Assembly (NCBI GenBank): GCA_035771165.1 | Contig: JAWNZC010000112.1 | Location: 386,001-450,000, forward strand | From: Paragorgia papillata | Taxonomy: Eukaryota > Cnidaria > Anthozoa > Scleralcyonacea > Coralliidae | Direction of reading: 5' to 3' | DNA: 64,000 nt | Shown: piece by piece, positions 44,198 to 55,701 of the stretch | Position numbering within the stretch: the stretch's first letter is position 1 | Layout of the letters: each line of letters begins with the position of its first letter | Notes under the pieces: model-generated | What the model was told of the DNA's origin: nothing | The model's input: only the letters and a program-made list of their open reading frames with translations | Database searches by the model: none | Made by a program: the position numbers and the translations under genes

Positions 44198-44356
44198 ATT
44201 TCAATTAATGCCTTCATTCATAAATTTGGTTCAGAGTTCACAAGTCTCCATGGAAGTCATTATATCATTCCCAAAAGGCTAAACCAGGAAATTGTTGAGT
44301 CGTTTTTCTCTCTCCAAAGACAGGCATGTGGTGGTTCTAATAACATGACTGCTTAA
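44198..44356 (+). pseudogene. P-element/THAP9-like transposase remnant
   Basis: After an AG, the frame reads FIHKFGSEFTSLHGSHYIIP and IVESFFSLQRQACGGSNNMT, which is the C-terminal signature of P-element (THAP9-like) transposases. It stops right after, but one base over the frame continues with YGYNVNSR, so a frameshift lies at the end. No THAP or catalytic exons are near; it is an isolated exon relic. Confidence 0.65.
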
Positions 44357-45690
44357 TACATATGGCTACAATGTGAATAGTAGAATTAGTTTTTCTGATG
44401 CAAAATTAATCTCTAAAAAACAAACAAATGTTAACCAAATTGATACAGTTGACCTTCAAGGTAAAATGCAAGAGTCGCATAGTCTTCCAAAAAGGAACAA
44501 TGCCCAAAGTATTTTCACAAGTAACATGTGGTCAGTGCATCTTGATTGAGGCCTTCTCTGTTAATAGCTGAGCACCATTAATTACCATTTCAACTAGATA
44601 ATGTGGAGAATAGTATTATGTCATTAAGTGTCCTGATTTTGTCCCCAGATCTAATTTTGTCGAAATTTGCTGTTGGGTGTTGGGCATTTGACCATAGGGG
44701 TGGGATTTGAACAACCCAATTTTTCAAAAAAATCGGCTACATGCAGTTGGTTTTAGATTTCACTTATTTTTTTATTCTGACTTGAAAAATTAAACAAACC
44801 CACTTTCTCCTCCCCATCCCTCTAAAAAGCCCTCTGGGTGCTTAATAGAAGAAATAGTCGGTATATTCATGTTAATTTAGCAATAAAGTTAATACAAAAT
44901 ATCTTTCATTTTTACTTAAAATATATTATGTCATATTGTCTTATATACTGAAATAATATTTAATGCGAGATTGCGCCTCTACAAGTACTTGGTGTCTTCT
45001 GGGTAAGTTACACTTAAACAACTTGTTCAACTTTTGTCAATTTGACTGTTCAAGAATTGCTTTGGTAATGGAATCGAGCATTGTTTAGTATGATATTATG
45101 GTGCGTCGCAGTGTATTTTGTCGGGCTTGAAAGTGTGCACGAAATTTTCTGCCAGTTCCGTGCGTATTTTTCGAATTTGTTATGAATGTTGTGCATACTT
45201 ACCAGTGTACTTGCATGGTTCGTTTGGAATCGAAATTAACGTTTATTTTCTATTTCTTCGCAGTTCGGTAGTGGGAAGAAATTGGGCGCTGATGTGCGTG
45301 AGAGTGGGCACACATGTATTTCCGGCCACTCTAAAATAAGTCATCAGAGAAACCATCCCTGACGATGTTGTAGATCAGCCTGATCCAACCCATGCACGAG
45401 TAAGTTTATTTTGTTCCATGACTCATGGAAAGCTATAAAAATTCTTCACTAAACCAGGTTTCCTTTTACTCTCAAATTTTATTTATTTATTTTATTTATT
45501 TATTTATTTATTATTGTTTATTTATATACATATTTATTTGTTTGAATCTCTTTTTAGGTGTCCAAGGTCAATATTGCAGACCTACATTCTGCAAAGTGGC
45601 CCCAGGCTAAAAAAATAAATAAATAAAGTTTGACTCCTCAACTTGTTTAGTTGTATCCGACTATCCAACTTGCTTTGTTGTTCCCTATCA
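44357..45690. other. AT-rich, no gene; TTTA microsatellite
   Basis: A TTTA/TTATT microsatellite lies at about 45477-45535. I saw no supported exon. Confidence 0.4.
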
Positions 45691-45769
45691 AATATATTGC
45701 ATACAGTATGTATAACTTGTACAATAACACAAGATATGTTGTTGTGGTCTAAGAATGGTTGAGTAAGGT

Positions 45770-46262
45770 GCGATATTGCAGAATATACAGTTTATACTTG
45801 TGGCGTAAATAGTGTATATGTATACAGAGAAGTCATGTAATATATATAGTGTATATAGTGAGTGTTTGATGTAAGTGAAAGAGTATATTGTGTCTATTGT
45901 GTATATAGTGTATAAATATACAGTATATACATCTATTATACATCTAAAGTCAAGAATGTATATAGTGAGTGTTTGATGTAAGTGAAAGAGTATATTGTGT
46001 ATATAGTGTATAAATATACAGTATATACGTCTATTATACATGTAAAGTCAAGAGTGTATATATTGTATATAGTGAGTGTTTGATGTAAGTGAAAGAGTAT
46101 ATTGTGTCTATTGTGTATATAGTGTATAAATATACAGTATATACGTCTATTATACATGTAAAGTAAAGAGTGTATATAGTGAGTGTTTGATGTAAGTGAA
46201 AGAGTATATTGTGTATATAGTGTATAAATTTTCAGTATATACGTCGATTTTAAAACAGGCAT
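45770..46262. repeat. Left flanking array of TATA-type units
   Basis: Units of roughly 105-125 bp built from GTATATAGTGTATAAATATA, a CAGTATATACGTCTATTATA block and GTGAGTGTTTGATGTAAGTG. Four to five units lie 3' of the DUF3987-like gene. A related array lies on the other side of the gene pair (50657-50953). Confidence 0.85.
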
Positions 46263-46547
46263 ATTTTGGATATACAATGTATATTTAAAATTTTAATTAG
46301 GTACGATTTAGTTTTTCAGCTTGAAAAACTCGGCATGAGCTGATGAGCGGGAACAACAGAAGTTCTGGTGATAACATGTTGATATATACTTATGTATCCT
46401 AAAACGTTGCATATAAATTTTACAAAAGCAAACTAGGAACGTTTATTAATTAGAAATGTATACGATGCGGTAAAAGTTAAAGAAATTGTTTTTAAAGGAC
46501 AGTTAATTTCTCATATTTGTCCATGCATATTGTTTTTAAAAGACAAT

Positions 46548-47966
46548 TTATTTTTTATATTTGTCCATATCAACCTTCAATCTTTTTAAAAGTTCCTTTT
46601 GGTCTTCATCAAGATCTTCTAGCTTTTGTTTAACTAGAGTCGTTTTTCCTCTGGTACTCTTGCCTGTGTTGAATTGTTCGACAACAATTGCGCCAAGCTT
46701 TAATTGAACAACATCTTCCATCAGGGCTTCTGCTTCTTCCTTGCAATACTTGTTCATCACTCTTCGTTGGATGTGGCTTTGCGAAATTTTGGTAACAGTG
46801 ATGGGCGATGGCAGTTCCAATAATCTTTTAACGCGGTGCTCGTCGATCGGACTAGCGTTCGATACAGAAATTGATTAGAGCGATGGCCTTTTGCATGACT
46901 TCACGTGGAATTGTGAATGACCATTGGTTCGGTGGATCGGCATGGTGTAATACACCGACGATGGCTTGGTCCAATGCATACAAGACTGCCGCAAGGCGAG
47001 CAACTTGTCCGTTGGCTTTGGACCGGACGCTTTTGCGATCTTTATTGCGTCTGTGCTGTGTTCTTTTGCGCTCGTTCAAATTGTCGTGAAAAGCAACAAA
47101 CTCCTCGTGTGCTTCGTCGGTGAGGGTATATATAATCGGTGGTGGTTTGGCGGTGATTTTGTATTGAGCGTCGTGAAGATGTCTTTCAACTCAGGCGTTT
47201 GTGGCGGTGGTGGAACAATTTCGTCATAATCCACATCCAATTCGGGTGGCAAAACAAATAACTGTCGGTCGCAAAAGCCATCATAGTCGTTTCCATTTAA
47301 AAGGTTGACTACGACATCTGGTTGAACGAAGCCAGCGATATTGAAACATGTGTTGAAAATCACGCTATTGGAACTTCTGAAATTCCTTCTCCAAGGGCTG
47401 CCGTTAATCAAGGAAAGCAGTGTTTTCCTGTCTGAATTTCCGTTTTTATACTTGTCGACCTGCTCGTAGAGCAGCGATATTTCATCGTAGAGGCCAACAA
47501 CTCGTCCGCCGTTTCTCTTTAGCGTGTAGTGCAGCTCTTCCATGGAGAAATGCTCGATGTAAATCTGAGGACTGTTCGTCTCGTTCTCGGATTCATCACC
47601 AGCATCAGCATTTTCTTCGAATAAGCGCTTCATTTCCTCCTCCATATCTTGTATTGGCTTGATAAACCGATTGAGTGCTGGTGACTGTTTTTGTCCTTTG
47701 TCAGCTAAAACAACGTTCCAAAGAATAAGCGGTTCTCGCCATTGCTCATTGATGTTAACACGCGTATTTGGGCGCATGAAATGTGTGGAAATAGACATGA
47801 GAGGAAAGAAAATAAACTCTAATGGACAACCAGTAGCGTTCGCATTGGCTTTTATGAGATCTTTCATGACTGATGTGCAGACGGTATCAATGTCTAGAGA
47901 AATTCGTTGCGCGGCTGCAACTCTGGCGTCAATTTCTGTCATAGTCAAAGGCGTTGTTTGAGACAT
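46548..47966 (-). CDS. DUF3987-like protein, second locus (frameshifts)
   Basis: Single-exon minus-strand gene. The first frame, 47966-47160, begins MSQTTPLTMTEIDARVAAAQ; it has a P-loop-like ADKGQKQSPALNR (a degenerate GxGKS), an acidic linker, GGRVVGLYDEISLLYEQVDK and FNIAGFVQPDVVVNLLNG. A one-base shift near 47150 leads to YTLTDEAHEEFVAFHDN and NGQVARLAAVLYALDQ with TIPREVMQKAIALI, and another near 46850 to the C-terminus (MELPSPITVTKISQSHIQRR, TRGKTTLVKQKLEDL). This is the DUF3987 layout known from bacterial mobile-element proteins, where it is thought to be ATPase-related. Joined length is about 470 aa. Head-to-head with the CxC gene at 49115, 1.1 kb away. Confidence 0.65.
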
Positions 47967-49114
47967 CTTTACTGAAGAACAGGAAGGAGAGAAATAACGA
48001 AGCGATCGTTGTGGCTCTAGATTTGATACGGGCGATATGTCGTCACATCACGAGCTGAGACATTTTTACTTTCACAGTGACATTTTAACAAGTGACATGG
48101 AAAAATGGAAAATAGGAAACGCTGAAAAGATTGTGTTGTCTTATGTGGATTGCATTGGTTTGTTTTTGTGTATAGTTGAAGTCAAATAAAGAGAACATTG
48201 AAATTGCATGGAAGTTTTAGTTTTTAGGAACATTGTGATGTGTCAATAAACCACGACGAGCGTTACTAAGTGGTAGGAGAAGTGTCAGTTGGATAATTAT
48301 GCATTCTGTGACAACGGCTATTAGCGGATGTTTTTTGTTATGGAACGCTTCTATCGATGTTATTGCACTTATTGGGAATAGTGATATATATGCTGTGCCA
48401 AAATATGATGTAGTTGTTAACGTTTTAAGCAAAGGCTGTTCATGAGAAAGCAAAGTTTGTCAGTTTTACGTTTAATTGTTGACGAACGGACTTTCATACA
48501 AAAACCGGAAAACGTTGACAAGCATAAACTGTCACCATAAAATATGTCGCCATTTTGAATCCCCCGCGTTTCCTCAAAGGTTGTCTATATGCATACGAGA
48601 TGTGACTATTACACGTTATTATATGAAGGAATGTCTGTCCGTTTAAATACAAATCGAATAAAGTAAGGTTTTAATATTTATTGTCGTAACATATATGACA
48701 TGGAATATAGAATGTTAGTGTGGTCGAGTTGTTGGAAGGGAAGTGTAGCGTTTGGAGGTAAGGGGGCTTTGTTATTGTGGTAATTAGCTGTTTTTAGTAG
48801 GCATCAGTGCACATTCTACAAAAATGCAAAAGAGTAGTGGTATAGAGATGGTGTTACATGGAAACGCTAGACTTCTCTTCCCGCTATAAGCGCAGTAGAC
48901 TAACTTTATATTTTATGTCATACGGTATCAAAGGCGGGATGGGGATTTATAGGTATAATGACGTGTAAACGGTAAGCGAATGAGATCTGAGTTGTCGATC
49001 TGACGCTGTCGAGATGATTTGAAGGGGCGGGGCAAAAGAGAGATGAAATGACACTGTGATATATTTTGTATGGTGTTAGTTTATAAGAAAGACGACTAGA
49101 CGAGTTTTGGGGAA
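47967..49114. promoter_or_regulatory. Divergent intergenic region between DUF3987 and CxC genes
   Basis: 1.15 kb without a supported gene. It must hold the 5' regions of both genes. I could not pick out specific promoter elements. The layout parallels 791-2250. Confidence 0.35.
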
Positions 49115-50424
49115 ATGAATGAAAGTTCAGTTAGTGGGGATATGGTAGGTTATTTGACGAACTACGTTGAATTGAACGCGTTTCTGTTTGGTGCAAAACA
49201 TTTTCCAGAAGGAACACCAAACCGATGGGAATTGATATCAGAATTCGTGAGAGGAGAAGGAATTGATTTGTCGGGAGAAGTTGCAACAGTGTTCCTTGGC
49301 AAAGGGCAGAATGGAAAAAACATTAATGGAAAGATGCTGAATCTAAAGAACTCAGACGATTGTCGATCGATAAACAAACTTATTAAGAAAGAATATGCGA
49401 TGTTGTTGGAAGTAGATTTTAATAGCAGTTTGTTTCGTGGAAGCGGGAAAAGCGCATTAAAACCGATCATACTGGTGCCCCACGTGTTAAATTGTTGCGA
49501 GAAAAGGATTAAAATGGACAACCGACCGTCTTTTCCTGTAGTGTATACCATGAATGGAAGTTACGTTGCAGCACTTTTTTATGGGAAATGTGTTATATAA
49601 TTGTCCATAAAAGTTATATAATTGTCCATAAAAAAATATTGTATTACGATCCTACCGATGAAACCATGCAGTATTTTCAAGTGACGTCTCAAACAGTGTT
49701 TGAGAAGCAGTTGTTGATAGATTTTTCTAGTAATATCTGGGTAAATGGAGCAACATTTGAATCGCGTGCTAAAGTTTACAACCTAAACTTTGGCGAGGTT
49801 AATGCAAGAAGATTGTCGGAGCTGCAAGAGTTTGCCCGTACAAAGGATGGTGGATGGAAACTGAACGAAGATGGAGTGAATGACGCGTGGTTTCTATGGA
49901 TAATTGTAAATTATTATCACAGAAATGACAAATTAAAGACAACAGGCTTGGAATTTGAACATTTGGAGGGAAGCAACCATGTTGAAATAGAGAAACTGTG
50001 CGAGAGTTTCTGGAAAGACATATGTGGTTCTCGTAATAAGTGGCTTAAGCACTCATGCAAAACACCTGGGTGCGCAGAAGGTTATGTAACTGTAGACGGG
50101 AATGAGTATCTGAAACGTTACGACAGACCTTGCGGCTTAGTTCCATATTTGAAAAATCAAAAGAAGAAGGGAAGTGCGCGTGCCGTGCCCAATTGCTTTT
50201 AGAGCATGTGAAGTTTTTAGTTGATATTTTTCATGTGTCGAAGCACACGGAAGAAGTGTGTATGCCGCTGGATAATCCAAAATGCAAATACCATCCAATG
50301 TTGCCAGTGTTTAGTGAAATACATGGTACAAATACTGAATCTTGCGAGCAAGGTTTTCGAAGACTTAATATGTATTTTAAGCTAACGAGGAAAATGACTT
50401 GGTTTAAGAGGAATGTTTTGTTTT
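49115..50424 (+). CDS. CxC cysteine-cluster protein, second locus (frameshifts)
   Basis: Three overlapping frames, 49115-49600, 49588-50202 and 50130-50424, make one protein of about 430 aa. The N-terminal half ([20 protein letters not shown]) has no obvious domain. The middle has [20 protein letters not shown] with nearby CG and a CACRAQ pair, the cysteine cluster around a VDGN core. The C-terminus, [20 protein letters not shown], resembles the NTEVCEQ..F motif found at the end of many KDZ-associated proteins. A 21-bp in-frame duplication (SYIIVHK) sits at the first frame change. A TGA at 50424 stands where Trp seems expected, and open sequence continues to 50487. Role unknown; possibly a zinc-binding partner of the DUF3987-like protein. 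Confidence 0.6.
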
Positions 50425-50656
50425 GATTTGTTAATGAGTGTTTCAACAATGATTTAGAATGTCAATTGAAAAGTAAAGGATTTATGTAGTTTATTAATTG
50501 ATACGTTGTGTGTTTTTCATTCGGATTCATATTAGTGGGATAAGGTTTTTAAAGAACGAGGCACTGACATATGTATTTATTGTCGTAGGTTATACGCTTC
50601 ATTCGCATTCATAAGTGGGATGAGGTTTTTAAAGAACGAGGCAATAAGATGTGTTT

Positions 50657-50953
50657 TTATTGTGTATATAGTGTGTATATATATATATATATACGAGAAT
50701 ATACAGTATATACAGTTTTGAGTATATACACAATGTACACTGTAGACAGACTAGACAATAGAAAAAAAGTGAGAATATACAGTATATACAGTTTTGACTC
50801 TAGACATGTATAACGTGTATATAGTGTATATTTATACACTATATATACACAATATACACTATAGACAGACTAGACAATATACATATACAGTATATACAGT
50901 TTTGACTATAGACATGTATAATGTGTATATAGTGTATATTTATACACTATAGG
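50657..50953. repeat. Right flanking array of TATA-type units
   Basis: Repeats of GTATATAGTGTATATTTATA, ATACAGTATATACAGTTTTG and GTAGACAGACTAGACAATAG on the far side of the DUF3987/CxC pair. Motif content resembles the left array, but units differ. Confidence 0.85.
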
Positions 50954-51019
50954 GAGTAATTATAGAATACCCCGCAATTGAAATTGCTCCTCAATCGCTG
51001 TGGCTACGTTCCTGGCAGC

Positions 51020-51178
51020 GTGGCAACCAGGCCACGCGCCTACGCGTCCACGCGCCCACGCGTCCACGCGCCCACGCGTCCACGCGCCCACGCGTCCACG
51101 CGCCCACGCGTCCACGCGCCCACGCGTCCACGCGCCCACGCGTCCACGCGCCCACGCGCCCACGCGCGGCTACGTTGC
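51020..51178. repeat. GC-rich minisatellite of CGCGYCCA units
   Basis: About 18 tandem 8-bp units alternating CGCGCCCA and CGCGTCCA in otherwise AT-rich DNA. It is very CpG-dense. Arg/Thr/Pro-rich frames on both strands are artefacts. Confidence 0.95.
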
Positions 51179-51518
51179 TACCCGGCTACGCTACTACGTG
51201 GCTACGCGACTAGTCTCCGAATCCATGGAACCACGAACCCTAAACCTAATTTATTTATTTATTTAAAAATATTTATACACGGTAGCCTATTCAACTTAAA
51301 GTAACAGTTGTTTTTCAAAGGGCCGTGTGTTAAAACTATATTTACATGCAATATTTAATACTAACTAATCTATAATTACAATTTTTTTTTAAATTTAAAA
51401 ACGACTACACTACTATTAAAAATATATTTATAAAAAAAATATAAGTACAATGATATAAAATATTATTTATAACAAAAGTTTATTTCAAAACGTTTTACCA
51501 ATAGTTAGCCCTTAATTT

Positions 51519-54398
51519 CTATATTATCTTTTCCTCGTTAGGTAGGGCATTCCAGATCACGGAAGCTCTATAGCTGAAACTTTTTTTCATGGCATTAGTG
51601 TTGGGTTTAGGTAACGAAAGCATACAATTGTTACTTCTTAAGTTATAACATTCTCGATTTGTTATAGAAAACAAATGAGATAAGTTACCTTGATTTGATT
51701 TGCCAGCTATAATTTTCTTAATAAGGTGCGTCAGCTGTTCATCCCTTCGTGTTTGTAAATCTTTCCACCCAAGTTTTATTCGGGTATTTGTAGCTGACAT
51801 ATAATAACTATCACCTGTTATTATACGACCAGCTTTGTTTTGAAGTTTTTGTATCTGATCTCTTAAATTGTTTGAGCAATTGTCCCATACCAAAGAGCAA
51901 TAGTCAAAATAAGGCATTACTACTGCCTGGTATAATCGTTTCAGACTTTCAATGCTGATAACGTTTTTGACTCTTCTCAGTAATCCAATTGCTTTTGAAA
52001 TTTTTTTACATGTAGCGTCAATATGATTCTTCCAAGAGATATTTTCATCAATGAACACTCCTAGCGTTTTTGTGTGCTTTACACGATTAATATTTTGTGG
52101 ACCAATTGAAATTTCTGGATCTGAGGTTATTTGCGATAACCTCTGTCGAGACCCAATAAGCATATATTGTTTTCCCTACATTCAGGGATAGTTTTATTGG
52201 CCAACAACCAATGATGTAGGTTTTCTAATTCATTATTTAATTTAATTTGAATATCTTGCATGGAAGAACCAGTTGTTGTTACATTGGTATCGTCAGCAAA
52301 CAAGGCAGGGATAGAATCGTTCAAACAGTTCGGCAAATCATTTATATAAAGTAAGAAAAGCAGAGGACCAAGATTAGACCCCTGAGGTACACCAGTTTTC
52401 ACATACCTTTTGGATGAAGATGTCTTACCAACTTTACAGACTTTAGTACGGTTGCTCAAGTAGGAAACGAACCATCGTAAACAATTATTACTAAAACCAT
52501 ATAATTCTAATTTGCTTAATAATATTTTATGGTCAACTGTATCAAAGGCTTTCTTTAAATCGAGAAAAATAACGCCATTAATTAAGCCTTGATCCATGTT
52601 GACTAACCAAGTATTAGTTGTATTTAATAAAGATGTGCAGGTCGAATGACCTTTTCTAAAACCCGATTGAAAATGTGTAAGAACATTATTTTTATCCAGG
52701 TAGGAATAGATTTGTTTGTATACCAATTTCTCAAATAATTTTGATACAACAGATAATACTGAAATGGGACGATAATTACCGCATTCTTCCTTGTCTCCCG
52801 ATTTATAAATCGGACAGACTCGGGCATTTTTCCAGTAGTCAGGAAAAACACCTTCGCTTAAAGATAAATTAAATATTTTTGTTAGAAATGGCAAAGTAAC
52901 ACTGGCTGAATCCTTCAGTAATTTAGCTGAAATATTATCAGGCCCAGCTGCTTTTCGTGATTTCATATCTTTCAAAGTTAGGTATACAATTTCAGAAGAA
53001 ATTTCAGTAAAATAAAACTTACTCTCGACTGGCTTTATATAATCTGAAAACTGAATGTTGGTATTATTCATATTGTTTGAAAGGCTGGGACCAATCTCAG
53101 TAAAGTACTGATTTAAAGTTTCAGCGATGTCCATTTCGTTTGTTACTTTAGTGTTTTCATCACTAGTTTTGAGCGAAGAGATTTTTGTAGTCTTAGAGTA
53201 TCGTCCACCTCTTCCAGTAATTAAATCAATGTTCTTCCACATTTCCTTAGGGTTATGTTTATTTAAGTCAATACTTTCAAGGCAAAACTTTCTTTTGGCG
53301 TTTCTAACAAGGTTATTAACTCGATTTCTTTGTAATTTGTACGTATTGTGTGCAGTCTAATTTCGAAATGACTGCCCTTTTCTTTAAGTAATCCCGATGG
53401 TTCATTTCCTGAATTATAGTTGGGCTTAGCCACGGAGCATATTCACTACGTACTCTACGAGATCTTATTGGAGCATGAATCTCTGACACCAAGTTAAATA
53501 CTTCATTAAAACTTTCCCAGAGATTATTAGGATCTTTAGAACTCCAGTCTAGTTTATTTAGCATATAGTGAAGGTCTTGACTAAAATATTCTTGATTGAA
53601 ATATTTAAAAGATCTACTTTGAATAAATTTAGGATCTTGTTTTGGAACTGCTATCTTAAAACAACCGTAAACTAGACTGTGATCACTGATCCCAAGATGT
53701 AAGACGCCTGAGTCTAATAATTTATCAGGTTTATTTGTAGCTATAATATCGAGAAGACTCTCGCAGGTACTAGTTATACGAGTAGGATCAGTGATCACCT
53801 GTTCAAGTTGAAAAAGATTTAATATTTCAACTAATCTGTTTGAGTGAGATTGTAGTGTGCTTAAAGAAAGATCGCAATTGAGATCTCCAGTAAATATTAG
53901 TTCTTTATCTTCGCTATCTAGAGTGTGTAGATAGGTTTCTAAACTTTCCATGAAATCAGATCCAGCACTAGGTGGTCAGTAAACTGTAGTAACCAAAAAA
54001 GGTTTTGCTTTAGGTTTAGTGATTTCAACACATATAGCCTCAACATTCAAAGGAATATTTTTTGCTCTATCAACAGCGTTAAAAACATTCCTTATATAAA
54101 GGGCTACGCCACCACCAGACCTTGATCTGTCTTTTCTAAATAATACATAACCTGGGATGGTTATTTCATCATTATGAATAGTGTTATCTAGTCTAGTTTC
54201 ATTTATACTTAATATATCAACTGGCTTATTTATCATCAATACTTTTAGTTGATCGAAATGTTTTGGAATTGAGGCTATATTTAAATGTGCTAATTTAAAA
54301 CCTTTCAATTTATTTAAAGTCTTGCCAATTTGTATATTTTGTTCAGGTAAATCGATTGATTCTGGTGTACCGCAGGAAATCAAATCTGGAGGGGGCAT
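51519..54398 (-). pseudogene. LINE ORF2: AP endonuclease and reverse transcriptase, several lesions
   Basis: Endonuclease motifs in order: HLNIASI, NETRLDN, a GGGVALYIRN segment, FTGDLNCDL and ISDHSLVYG. Reverse transcriptase: KSRKAAGPDNISAKLLKD, FLDLKKAFDTVDH, GVPQGSNLGPLLFLLYINDL, ALFADDTNV. Lesions read: TGA at 53976-53978 where Arg is expected (CGA to TGA), a frameshift near 53345 and a one-base shift in an A run near 52180. About 960 aa if joined. Inactive as read, but only lightly damaged. Confidence 0.8.
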
Positions 54399-54423
54399 TC
54401 CGTGATCTGGAAATTGATCTTTA

Positions 54424-55701
54424 TTAAAAACGTTTTAAATGGGTTATAAGATTTTTGGCAAATAAAGCTGTTCCTGATCGATTTAAATGTAAACGAGAGC
54501 CATTGAGACATCGTTCGTCTATGTTATTATGGCTAATAAGATCTATTTTGTTTTTGTTGCAATAATCTCTAATTAGTTTATTTACCTCTAGCACTTTTGA
54601 CTTGGCAATTGGATGATCATCCCGTTTGATAAGCTCAGACATAGCAATGGTGGTTTCGGGGCTATTTTCTTTAATTTGATTGTGCAGATCAACCAAACCC
54701 TGCATTATTTCGTTAGCCTGTCGGTATCGAGTATCATTAGTGCCAACATGAATTATAACTTTCTTCGGTTTCTTCTTTACTATCGGCTTTATATAGTCTT
54801 TCATGTCCTCTGTTGTGGCGCCAGGAAAGCTTCTTATAACAACTTTGTCATTCGAGCTTCGACTAATTCTATCTTGACCTAGCCCTTTGACAATGGAATC
54901 GCCTACGACTACAGTAGCTTTAGTATTTCTTGATGATTCCTTTGTGCTGTTATTCGGTCCGATATTTTGTGCAGTCGGTTCAGGATGTATGCTTTCTATT
55001 TCGATCACTTCAGGTTGTTCTCTAGGCTTTTCGTTGGCATCGTTGACGTTAGTGTTATCGTCGTTGAGATCTCTCAAGCTAGTGAACCTGTTGTATCTAG
55101 GATCGTTGTTTTCTTTTGAACGTTCCTTTGGTATTGCGGTAAGTCGACGTTCTTCGTCCAGGACAAGGTGGGTTTTTGTTTTTGTTTTCACACTTGACCA
55201 TGGATGATTTTTTGTTGTCGTGGTTGATATTGAAGATTGATTTTCATAAACAGTCTTGTCTTGCATAATTAGAGAAAGTGCAAGCATGAGGGAATCCCTT
55301 TCGCTCTCTGCTTTTGTTGCTCTTTCCTCGAGGGAACGAATGGTTTCAATGTATTCGTTAATTTCTGCGTTTTTATTCATATTGATTATGGAAATTTCTT
55401 TTTCCAAAGTCTTACGCCTTTCCTTTTCATCAGACAGTTCATGTTCTAAATAACTTATTTTTTTCGTTTCTTCTGTGCTCGACGATTTGCAAGTGTGTGA
55501 ATCAGCTTTAGCTTCCATTTGCTTTTGTAAGATGACAATGTCTAGCTTTATCCCCTCAATTTCAGCGACTAACGCCGCGTTTAAACAGCTACAACGAGAA
55601 GATGGCGGCAAAGAAGGCATCTCAGTGTCATCAACATTACTAGGAATTTCGCTGTCTTTCGCCTCGTCAAGTTCACTTCCATTTTCGGGTGGCCTAATCA
55701 C
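54424..55701 (-). CDS. LINE ORF1 protein with coiled coil and SGNH esterase domain
   Basis: 425 aa, intact. The N-terminus is acidic, with a CSCLNAA segment. A long coiled coil spans about residues 45-150, then a charged linker. An SGNH/GDSL hydrolase fold follows from about residue 262: VVVGDSIVKGLG, RSFPGAT, IIHVGTNDTRYR and a C-terminal SRLHLNRSG giving the catalytic-type His. Such esterase domains occur in ORF1 proteins of CR1-group LINEs and are thought to bind lipids or RNA particles. Confidence 0.75.
   Translation of the reverse strand: MIRPPENGSELDEAKDSEIPSNVDDTEMPSLPPSSRCSCLNAALVAEIEGIKLDIVILQKQMEAKADSHTCKSSSTEETKKISYLEHELSDEKERRKTLEKEISIINMNKNAEINEYIETIRSLEERATKAESERDSLMLALSLIMQDKTVYENQSSISTTTTKNHPWSSVKTKTKTHLVLDEERRLTAIPKERSKENNDPRYNRFTSLRDLNDDNTNVNDANEKPREQPEVIEIESIHPEPTAQNIGPNNSTKESSRNTKATVVVGDSIVKGLGQDRISRSSNDKVVIRSFPGATTEDMKDYIKPIVKKKPKKVIIHVGTNDTRYRQANEIMQGLVDLHNQIKENSPETTIAMSELIKRDDHPIAKSKVLEVNKLIRDYCNKNKIDLISHNNIDERCLNGSRLHLNRSGTALFAKNLITHLKRF

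Larger units (their letters stand above)
51250..55701 (-). mobile_element. CR1/L2-type LINE with esterase ORF1, degraded
   Basis: ORF1 is at 55701-54424 and ORF2 at 54398-51519, 25 bp apart, followed by an AT-rich 3' UTR to about 51250. The 5' end abuts the first 81-bp satellite unit near 55693. It is a different lineage from the LINE at 5.5 kb: longer ORF1, no 2A-like leader. Confidence 0.75.

Noticed and set aside
45688..46277. Tyr/Ile/His-rich minus-strand frames with membrane-like composition
   Set aside because: They follow the TATA-type tandem array and repeat with its period.
50960..51304. Arg/Trp- and Pro/Ala-rich frames on both strands
   Set aside because: Translation of the 8-bp minisatellite; no splice or start context.
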